Shown here one piece after another: positions 14,626-20,653 of a stretch of 23,534 nucleotides of DNA. The translations under genes and the position numbers were made by a program. This DNA comes from Candidatus Hermodarchaeota archaeon. Its GTDB lineage: Archaea > Asgardarchaeota > Hermodarchaeia > Hermodarchaeales > Hermodarchaeaceae. The notes beneath the pieces are model-generated. The model did no database searches. It saw only the letters and a program-made list of their open reading frames with translations, and was not told where the DNA came from. The stretch is taken from the NCBI GenBank assembly GCA_016840185.1, contig JAEOSV010000023.1, positions 1 to 23,534 of the forward strand. Reading direction: 5' to 3'. Each line of letters opens with the position of its first letter. Position 1 is the first letter of the stretch.

Positions 14626-15816
14626 ATGAAAAGAATGCAGCCTTTGATCGTTGTGCTCCTTTCTCTTCTGCTGATTCCGTTATTTCTTCTTCCAAATAAT
14701 CAAGTCGTCTCAGCACAATCACGTGAACCTGATTATTGGCCAACAGATGATTGGGTGACGGCATCTCCGGAAGCGCATGGCCTAAATCCAGTGATGTTCC
14801 AACAGATGGAACAATACATCGAGAGTCAGCCCTGGGGCTTCGTCCTTCGATCTATTCTTGTTATCAAGAACGGATACCTCGTTTATGAAAATTATATGGG
14901 TGTTCCCGATCGTGAAACTCAGCGAAGTAATATCTATTCATGCACTAAAAGCGTGTCCTCCGCGCTCATTGGGATTGCCATCGACCAGGGCTATCTGAGC
15001 CTCAACGATCGACTCGTGGACATCTTTTCTCATCTCACCATTCAAAACATGGATAGTCGAAAAGCCGCGATTACCGTTGAAGACCTGCTCACAATGACCT
15101 CAGGGCTCCCTTGGGATGAATCAACATATCCGTATGGTAATCCGAACAATGACTGGAACAGGATGACAACCAGTCCCAATTGGGTTGAATTTGTCATTAA
15201 CCGACCCATGCAGTATTCACCTGGCTCCTATTGGGTTTACAACACCGGTGGGTCCCACCTTCTCTCCGCGATAATCAACCAGACAACCGGCGTATCCACA
15301 CAAGAGTTTGCAGAAACCAATTTGTTTGCGCCTCTTGGTATCACCAACTATTACTGGTCACGTGACCCCCAAGGCAACGTGAACGGGGGATCCTCTCTAC
15401 AACTACGACCACGTGATATGGCTAAATTTGGTTTTCTTTACCTCAATAATGGAACTTGGGATGGTCAGCAAATCCTGCCCACGTCATGGGTGACCGCTTC
15501 CTCAGCAACTCATGCCACAGTTGATAGTCAAACCCAGTATGGATATCAATGGTGGGTCCATCCGACAATCGATGCCTATGCGGCCCATGGCTATCTCAAT
15601 CAACATATCTTTGTGATTCCAAGCCAGGATATGATTGTTGTATTCACTGCCAGGAGTTCTGGTATGAATCCCATGCATCTCATCGAAGACTTCATTCTTC
15701 CTGCAGCAAGTGCACCGGGTGATTTACTTCCTCTGGCGATTGGCGTCGGTGCAGTCATCATTACGGCGATTGTTGCTGTTGGTTGCATTGTTCTAATTCG
15801 ACGAAGATATCCCTAG
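14626..15816 (+). CDS. Membrane-anchored serine hydrolase, beta-lactamase/PBP fold (copy 2)
   Basis: A 396-aa paralogue of the gene at 12023, with the same order: signal peptide (LIVVLLSLLLIPLFLL to VSAQS), conserved EPDYWPTDDW segment, serine hydrolase domain with S105-C-T-K108 and Y205-N206-T207, long conserved runs such as TIQNMDSRKAAIT and LRPRDMAKFGFLYLNNGTWDG, and a C-terminal membrane helix ending RRRYP. The third motif reads AAHGYLNQ, where copy 1 has SARGYLGQ, so substrate preference may differ. GGATGG is six bases before the ATG at 14626. The two copies bracket the methyltransferase and the small membrane protein, indicating an old local duplication that has diverged well beyond recent copying. 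Expected to act outside the cell membrane on esters, amides or D-amino-acid peptides; the substrate is unknown. Confidence 0.9.
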   Translation: MKRMQPLIVVLLSLLLIPLFLLPNNQVVSAQSREPDYWPTDDWVTASPEAHGLNPVMFQQMEQYIESQPWGFVLRSILVIKNGYLVYENYMGVPDRETQRSNIYSCTKSVSSALIGIAIDQGYLSLNDRLVDIFSHLTIQNMDSRKAAITVEDLLTMTSGLPWDESTYPYGNPNNDWNRMTTSPNWVEFVINRPMQYSPGSYWVYNTGGSHLLSAIINQTTGVSTQEFAETNLFAPLGITNYYWSRDPQGNVNGGSSLQLRPRDMAKFGFLYLNNGTWDGQQILPTSWVTASSATHATVDSQTQYGYQWWVHPTIDAYAAHGYLNQHIFVIPSQDMIVVFTARSSGMNPMHLIEDFILPAASAPGDLLPLAIGVGAVIITAIVAVGCIVLIRRRYP

Positions 15817-15891
15817 AAAATGTACTCGGTTCATTAATCCATCTGGTTTTTAGCCTACGCCGACAAATAATGCTATTCACGGTGTATTGTT

Positions 15892-16551
15892 ATGAGTGAA
15901 GATACCCTACAAAAAGAAATTGCGTGTCCAAAAGGTGGAAACCCCCGGGCAATCAAAGCCGTAATCCGCATAGAAAAACTCCCTTTCATGGAACGTACAA
16001 TGAGTGAAAAAATCGAACAAGAACACCGAAAACTAGCTGAAACTGATCCGGATGAATTCCAACGAGAAATCCATCGTCAACTAGCCGATGCCCAAGCGAA
16101 AATGCGGAACGAAGGATTGGTGAAACTCAAACTCACATGCCCAGATCATCCAGGTGATGGCGAATATCGCTTCTTCTTTGAAGATTTACCCAATTATGCA
16201 CCGGTCATCAAAGAAAACGTTCTCCGCTGTCTGAAATGTGGCGTACCCGTGTCCCTGGAAAGCACCAAAACTTCAGGAAAAAACAAAGTGCTTAACATTA
16301 AATGTCCAAACCATGGCACTGGACAACGAAAAATCTCATCCTCTATCCACGACATCATCATGCAAGCTGAAACGACTACAACAACACCCGCACCTTCGCA
16401 GAAACCAGAGACTCAACCCACACCTGTAAAACCAACCCCACAAGCTGACGGTGATGTGACAATCAGTTTCTGCTGGAATTGCGGGGCAAAAACCATTGAT
16501 GCCACCTCCCAATACTGTCACAAATGTGGAGTCCCCTTAATCCCTCCCTAG
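15892..16551 (+). CDS. Multi-zinc-ribbon protein (unknown function)
   Basis: A 219-aa soluble protein rich in zinc-ligand pairs: C12 near KGGNPR, C83/H86 (CPDH), C113/C116 (CLKCG), C138/H141 (CPNH), and at the C-terminus C194/C197 with C209/C212 (FCWNCG, YCHKCG), a typical zinc ribbon. A charged helical region (about 34-75) and a Thr/Pro/Gln-rich linker (about 160-187) separate the parts. I do not recognise the whole family; such proteins in archaea are often adaptors that bind protein or RNA. AAATAATG (15865-15872) lies at the distance expected for a leaderless or near-leaderless transcript from the ATG. The C-terminal ribbon resembles that of the membrane protein at 7704 in general type only. 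Confidence 0.75.
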   Translation: MSEDTLQKEIACPKGGNPRAIKAVIRIEKLPFMERTMSEKIEQEHRKLAETDPDEFQREIHRQLADAQAKMRNEGLVKLKLTCPDHPGDGEYRFFFEDLPNYAPVIKENVLRCLKCGVPVSLESTKTSGKNKVLNIKCPNHGTGQRKISSSIHDIIMQAETTTTTPAPSQKPETQPTPVKPTPQADGDVTISFCWNCGAKTIDATSQYCHKCGVPLIPP

Positions 16552-16554
16552 CCC

Positions 16555-16776
16555 GCCACGCCAAAAAACCTCCACAAAGTCCATTAAATTCTTGACGCCC
16601 TTTGCACCAATAAATTAACACCCACTGAATTCTGGATTAACCTCAAAGACCGACTCATCCACATTCACTACTTTGCAGTCCATAATGGCAAGGACGAACA
16701 CCTCGGCTATCTGGAAGTCACCGAAGACATCATGGATATCCGCGCGCTTGAAAGTGAGAAACGACTCCTCGACTAG
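16555..16776 (+). pseudogene. Remnant of a PAS-domain (DUF438-type) protein
   Basis: Read in one frame, 16555-16776 encodes PKNLHKVH, a stop (TAA, 16585-16587), then ILDALCTNKLTPTEFW, INLKDRLIHIHYFAVHNG, YLEVTEDIMDIRALE and GEKRLLD-like EKRLLD followed by a true stop (16774). This matches the end of the PAS domain found after hemerythrin-linked DUF438, where the segments read roughly PPKS-H-V, EFWI-L-GR-IHI-YFAV and LEVTQDIT-IR-LEGE-RLL. Everything upstream (start codon and most of the PAS fold) is gone, and the frame is interrupted, so it is a decayed fragment and not a gene. It starts directly after the stop of the zinc-ribbon gene, which suggests a deletion joined the two. The match is from memory of the family. 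Confidence 0.7.
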
Positions 16777-16857
16777 CCCTGAAACCTCTTTCCAACCCTG
16801 TTTCGTGGAGTATATCAAGCCCACTAAGAATACCCTTCCACCAGAGAGGTGGAACCC

Positions 16858-17265
16858 GTGCTCCTCGAACTCACCATCGGCATACTCTTACTCATCATCC
16901 TCGGACTCATCCTCTACAACATCTACCAAAAACGCATGATCAACATCCGCGTCCAACAACAAGTCCTACAAGAAAAAGACCGCATCCGCAAAGACGCCCT
17001 ATCAAGAAGCCGAGCCGTTCTGAAAGGCAAAATCGGTGAACAAATGGCACCCCTACTCGAAGCGTTTCCTTTCCAGCCCGCGGACGCCCGGTTTATTGGT
17101 GCACCCATCGACTACATCGTTTTTGATGGCTACAGCAAGAATAACCCCACAGAAATTGTACTCATCGACATCAAAACAGGCAACGCTCAACTTAGCACAA
17201 TCGAAAGACGCATCGCTAAACTCGTTCACGAGAAACGTGTCAGATGGATGACGATTCGCATCTAA
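16858..17265 (+). CDS. Membrane-anchored endonuclease distantly related to Holliday junction resolvase (COG4741-like)
   Basis: The GTG at 16858 follows GAGGTGG by six bases and is preferred over the GTG at 16849; it gives 135 aa. A hydrophobic N-terminal helix (3-21) is followed by a charged, probably coiled-coil stretch (30-52) and a PD-(D/E)xK-type nuclease core: E61 (KGKIGEQMAP), D85 (GAPIDYIVFDG) and D104-I-K106 (IVLIDIKTG), then RRIAKLVHEKRVRW. The layout matches archaeal proteins described as predicted secreted endonucleases related to archaeal Hjc. The usual E-x-K is D-x-K here. It ends five bases from the convergent radA gene. The substrate (extracellular DNA, or membrane-near recombination) is open. 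Codons end largely in C, as in radA. Confidence 0.88.
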   Translation: MLLELTIGILLLIILGLILYNIYQKRMINIRVQQQVLQEKDRIRKDALSRSRAVLKGKIGEQMAPLLEAFPFQPADARFIGAPIDYIVFDGYSKNNPTEIVLIDIKTGNAQLSTIERRIAKLVHEKRVRWMTIRI

Positions 17266-17270
17266 CATTC

Positions 17271-18209
17271 CTATGCATCTGCAATACCATTAGCCACAAT
17301 TGTGAAAAGCGCCTCTCCCTCTGGCAAATAAGGCGAATCAATGAGGGTAGCAATACGACGCTCACCCTTGCTCTTCCGGAGATAAATCCGCGTCTGAGCT
17401 GCGTGAGCCACGATATGGCCCCCCGTGGGTCTATCCGGCGCTCCGAAGAAGACGTCGGGTTGGGAGTGGACTTGGTTTGAGGTGACGACGGCGATGTTGC
17501 TGATTTCGGCGACGCGGAGGAGGTCGTGGAGGTGTTTGTTGAGTTTTTGTTGGCGTTCGGCGAGCATGCCGCGTCCGAGGTATTCGGCGCGGAAGTGGCC
17601 GATGAGGGAGTCGACGACGAGGAGGCGGACTTTTTCGAATTGGGGGTTGTCTTGGATTTGTTGGACGAGGAGCATTTGGTGGTCGCTGTTATAGGCGCGG
17701 CCGACGATGATGTTTTTGAGGGCTTGGTTGGGGGGGATGTTTTTGGCTTGGGCCATGTTGATGATGCGTTCGGGGCGGAAGGTGCCTTCGCTGTCGATAT
17801 AGGCGGCTTTGGCGTCGCATCCGCCTTGTTCTGCGGGGAGTTGGACGTTGACGGCGAGTTGGTGACAAATCTGGGTTTTACCGGAGCGGAATGCGCCGGC
17901 GAATTCGGTCATGCTACCGGTTTCTAAACCACCGCCGAGGAGGGCGTCGAGTTCCCGGCTGTTGGTGGTGATGCGTTCGATAGTTTGACGTTTCTTCCAG
18001 AGTTGGTCGGCAGTTTCGAGGCCGATACTAGCAAGGCGTTGGGCTGATTCGATGATCTTTTGGGCGGTGTTGGCACCGATGCCAGCGAGGCTGGTGAGTT
18101 CTTTAACGGAGGCGGCGGCGATTCCTTCGATGGTGCGGAAGCCGCATTCTTCGAGTTTTTGGGCGACGGTAGGTCCGACGCCATCGACTTTTTCAAGTTC
18201 TGAGGGCAT
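17271..18209 (-). CDS. radA: DNA repair and recombination protein RadA
   Basis: The archaeal RecA/Rad51 homologue that forms filaments on single-stranded DNA and drives strand exchange. 312 aa, a little short of the usual 320-350. Residues 1-65 form the helix-hairpin-helix domain (KVDGVGPTVAQKLEE, LAGIGANTAQKIIE). The Walker A motif is GAFRSGKTQ (105-113), where most archaeal RadA have GEFGSGKTQ; the lysine and threonine are kept. Walker B is RLLVVDS (D200), followed by the IGHFRAEYLGRGMLAERQQKLN signature and the L2-region GAPDRPTGGHIVAHA. GGAAGGA precedes the ATG. Codons are strongly C-ending from the start to about 17440 and then return to the window's ordinary usage in the last 55 codons. 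The gene has a long structured leader. Confidence 0.97.
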   Translation of the reverse strand: MPSELEKVDGVGPTVAQKLEECGFRTIEGIAAASVKELTSLAGIGANTAQKIIESAQRLASIGLETADQLWKKRQTIERITTNSRELDALLGGGLETGSMTEFAGAFRSGKTQICHQLAVNVQLPAEQGGCDAKAAYIDSEGTFRPERIINMAQAKNIPPNQALKNIIVGRAYNSDHQMLLVQQIQDNPQFEKVRLLVVDSLIGHFRAEYLGRGMLAERQQKLNKHLHDLLRVAEISNIAVVTSNQVHSQPDVFFGAPDRPTGGHIVAHAAQTRIYLRKSKGERRIATLIDSPYLPEGEALFTIVANGIADA

Positions 18210-18254
18210 GGTTCTTCCTTCCGAAGGGTCATGCGTGTACGCGTGAGTGACATA

Positions 18255-18310
18255 TTAGGTGGGGAGACCTCGCCGAAAGTATTCGGGGTGTAGCAAGAAG
18301 AGGTCCCGCC
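18255..18310 (-). other. Nested hairpins in the radA leader
   Basis: On the minus strand, GACCTC and GAGGTC enclose CCGAA-TACT-TTCGG, giving two nested stems about 45-100 bases before the radA start. A (CA)n tract lies upstream (GT repeat at about 18316-18330 on plus). A TATA-like CTATAATAG (about 18346-18354) would make the leader roughly 110 bases, long for archaea. A regulatory role is inference. Confidence 0.35.
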
Positions 18311-18457
18311 GTGCGTTGTGTGTGTGTGCGGTGTCCCCTATTATAGCTACTGGTTTTCTAACGAGACCCAGCCCTAATGTTTCTCCTGCCCAGTTCCGTA
18401 AACCGACTTTATAATCATTAGACACCCCTCTGTGAAAGTGAAAAACTAAGCTTGTCC

Positions 18458-20320
18458 CTAGTCCTCAGTAATAGATGCCAGTCCCAGGGCTTTCAATGAA
18501 GCCTGCGTGGGGTGTCCCTCAGAATTGCATCCACGCCGTTTATACAGTTCGGTGAGTGAGTCTTCAAAGTCTTGGTGGCTTGTAAAGGCGGTATATCCTT
18601 TGGTTGGCCCATCGGGAATCGGTTCGTTCAGGAACCGGTGAGGGAGCTTATCGTACTGGCGAGGTGTTTCCTCGTATTCGCGGATGTTAAACATGCGAGC
18701 AAGCGTCCAGATGCGATCTGCCACCTCTGTTACCGAATCGACCGAGTAGTGCAGTCCAGTGGCTACATGTAAGATTTCTGCACAGTCTTTCACATTTAAC
18801 CGAGGTGAAATTGAGTGCGTGAAAAGACAGATGATCAGCGAGTCTTTGAGGATTTTCAGGTTCTGCTGCTCGACGAGTGATTTTAAAACTGGAATGGCAC
18901 TCGATTCGGGTGGCTTTGTAGTTGAAGGCCAACCTCGTAAATGACTGGCCCCCGCTGCAGCCGTCGCATAACTCAGTCCGAGACCAAGTTTTCCTCGTGG
19001 GTCCCAGGCAGGGAATTCAAGGCCCTTCGTGTGGACAGCTAGTTTTATCGCTTCCTCTCCAAGTTCTTGGGACAGTTGATGAACACCCTTCGCAAGCTGT
19101 TCGCCGGCACCTTCACAGTTCGCAATTTTTGGTAGCAGTTCAATTACCTTGTCTGCGTCACCGAATTCAATTCCCGCTGATTGGAGGTCCTTGGGGAGCA
19201 GCTTACGAGTCGTAAGTTCCATGAAGAACCCGATGACGTTTCCTGTACTTATTGTATCTAATCCTAAATTGTTGCAAAGATGATTACACTGAACGATGGC
19301 GTTGATGTCGCTGATTCCTAAATCTCCTCCCATCATACCGAGAGTTTCGTATTCAGGTATGGCAAGCTTCCCTGTTCGGTCCTTCGGTGCCCAAGGGAAT
19401 TTAGGTTGTTTAAAAGTCCAAGCACAGCTAATCACGCATCCTTCACACGGTGTTCGGCTTTTGTCTTTCCTGAACTGGGTCTCAATTGCTTCGTCATCAA
19501 TCTGGTTGTGTTTATCAAAAAAAGTGGTTTGAAAATTCCGGGTTGGAAACATCCCGATGCTATTCGCATAATCCACCAGCCATGGTGTTCCGTGGTAATG
19601 GAGGGAATGCCCTTTCTCCTTGGCTTTACGGGCTCGTTGAGCCAACTGTACCACTAAATCCCGTTCCTGATCAGCATCCGGAGTTGGAATCAGGTGTTTT
19701 GGACCCCGGATGGCGATTGCTTTCAGGTTCTTGGCACCAAACACCGTCCCTAATCCACCTCGACCGAAATTCCGGAAATAGTTGTGAGTTAAACAGGCAT
19801 ATCGAACCAGGTGCTCTCCAGCTGGACCCGTAGATATGACTTGGGTTTTTGGATCGGTTTTGCGGAGGGCTAGTTCGGTCTCATGTGTTGATTTGCCCCA
19901 TAGGGTTGAAGCGCTCTTAATTGCTAATTCGCTTTCACTGATGTGGATCCAGACGGGCTTCTCTGCTTGTCCTTGTACGACCAGCAAATCGTATCCTGCT
20001 CGTTTGAGCTCAGGACCAAGATATCCTCCCATTCCGCTGTCTATATAGAGTTGTGTTAACGGGCTTTTTGATATGGCCGTGCAGCGTCCCGTGATTGGAA
20101 TTCGTGTTCCTTGGGTGGGTCCCGTCGCAAGATAGAACCGATTTTCAGCTCCAAGAGGATTAGTTCGGACTGGAACCTCCTTGTATAGATAATAGGTACC
20201 GAGTCCTTTCCCACCAATAAACCGATGGAGCACTTTTTCGGGAATCTGTTCTTCACGAATCTGCTGAGAACTCAAATCCACCCGCAGAAGTTTACCCGTC
20301 CAACCAAAAATTACAACCAC
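18458..20320 (-). CDS. aor: Aldehyde:ferredoxin oxidoreductase (tungstopterin enzyme)
   Basis: A 620-aa member of the AOR family, which oxidises aldehydes to acids and reduces ferredoxin using a bis-pterin tungsten centre. Hallmarks in order: the N-terminal GWTGKLLRVDLS and GGKGLGTYYL, GYLGPELKRAGYDLLVVQG, the pterin-binding segment RNFGRGGLGTVFGAKNLKAI (184-201 region), the [4Fe-4S] ligands C292-x2-C295-x3-C299 with the fourth C498 (DSLIICLF), PEYETLGMMGGDLG, and DPRGKLGLGLSYATAAAGASHLRG. Length and motifs are complete, so it should be active in the cytoplasm of an anaerobe. The only plausible start is the GTG at 20320; TTTTATTG (20352-20359, minus) is its TATA candidate, predicting a leader of about 10 bases. 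No pterin-synthesis or ferredoxin gene lies next to it. The AOR, FOR or GOR subtype cannot be settled by eye. Confidence 0.95.
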   Translation of the reverse strand: MVVIFGWTGKLLRVDLSSQQIREEQIPEKVLHRFIGGKGLGTYYLYKEVPVRTNPLGAENRFYLATGPTQGTRIPITGRCTAISKSPLTQLYIDSGMGGYLGPELKRAGYDLLVVQGQAEKPVWIHISESELAIKSASTLWGKSTHETELALRKTDPKTQVISTGPAGEHLVRYACLTHNYFRNFGRGGLGTVFGAKNLKAIAIRGPKHLIPTPDADQERDLVVQLAQRARKAKEKGHSLHYHGTPWLVDYANSIGMFPTRNFQTTFFDKHNQIDDEAIETQFRKDKSRTPCEGCVISCAWTFKQPKFPWAPKDRTGKLAIPEYETLGMMGGDLGISDINAIVQCNHLCNNLGLDTISTGNVIGFFMELTTRKLLPKDLQSAGIEFGDADKVIELLPKIANCEGAGEQLAKGVHQLSQELGEEAIKLAVHTKGLEFPAWDPRGKLGLGLSYATAAAGASHLRGWPSTTKPPESSAIPVLKSLVEQQNLKILKDSLIICLFTHSISPRLNVKDCAEILHVATGLHYSVDSVTEVADRIWTLARMFNIREYEETPRQYDKLPHRFLNEPIPDGPTKGYTAFTSHQDFEDSLTELYKRRGCNSEGHPTQASLKALGLASITED

Positions 20321-20351
20321 GCTCCGGTACCAGCGTCATACAATCAAGAAC

Positions 20352-20359
20352 AATAAAAC
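20352..20359 (-). promoter_or_regulatory. TATA-like box of the aldehyde oxidoreductase gene
   Basis: On the minus strand GGTTTTATTG lies about 36 bases before the GTG start and predicts a transcript starting near 20330. A 14-bp palindrome, ACTCTT-TC-AAGAGT (20404-20417), lies about 50 bases further upstream in the divergent region. Confidence 0.4.
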
Positions 20360-20501
20360 CTTACTGCATCCCGTTATCGAACCCTTTTTTCTTTCCATAA
20401 GAAACTCTTTCAAGAGTAGCAATAGAAACATTCAGGTATTTCCTTAGTATAAAAACAACTTGACACTTTGAAACAGAATTGGTGTCCTTTTTGACTGATT
20501 C

Positions 20502-20529
20502 CGTCGTCATGAGATTATATTCTACGACG
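20502..20529 (+). promoter_or_regulatory. Inverted repeat flanking a TATA-like element upstream of the binding-protein gene
   Basis: CGTCGT (20502-20507) and ACGACG (20524-20529) are complementary and bracket ATTATATT (20514-20521). A regulator bound there would cover the TATA box. A second TATA candidate, TTTAAG (20573-20578), is closer to the gene. The 20321-20653 interval has otherwise only the AOR promoter, a palindrome and a hairpin; no gene. Confidence 0.35.
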
Positions 20530-20602
20530 ATGAGGACACATTTCGCCTTCCAAGTACCGGAATAACAAGGGATTTAAGGAATAAGCTTCACCTTTGACCA
20601 GT

Positions 20603-20622
20603 ATCGTAGCACTAGCTACGAT
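20603..20622 (+). other. Perfect 8-bp hairpin in the binding-protein leader
   Basis: ATCGTAGC (20603-20610), loop ACTA, GCTACGAT (20615-20622). If transcription starts from the TATA-like TTTAAG at 20573, the mRNA would begin almost exactly with this stem, as in transcripts stabilised by a 5' hairpin. Its perfection supports this region being leader and not coding, and so a start downstream of the TTG at 20594. Confidence 0.4.
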
Positions 20623-20653
20623 TCGGAAAAACGCCAAGAGGTTTGAAACTAAA

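Noticed and set aside
17526..17927. A 133-codon open frame on the plus strand opposite radA
   Set aside because: It is the antisense shadow of the C-ending codons of radA. Its composition (Asp, Glu, Gly, Val, Phe) is typical of such mirror frames, and radA itself has full family motifs.
17924..18253. A 109-codon minus-strand frame starting in the radA leader and overlapping radA
   Set aside because: It is Ser/Pro/Lys-rich with no recognisable domain, explained by radA's codon bias in another frame.
18255..18360. Possible tRNA or SRP-like RNA in the GC-rich gap before radA
   Set aside because: No T-loop consensus, no cloverleaf and no SRP helix 8 motif could be found; kept only as leader structure.
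20404..20417. ACTCTT-TC-AAGAGT palindrome between the AOR and binding-protein genes
   Set aside because: Short enough to arise by chance in a 330-base gap; mentioned with the promoter but not claimed as an operator.
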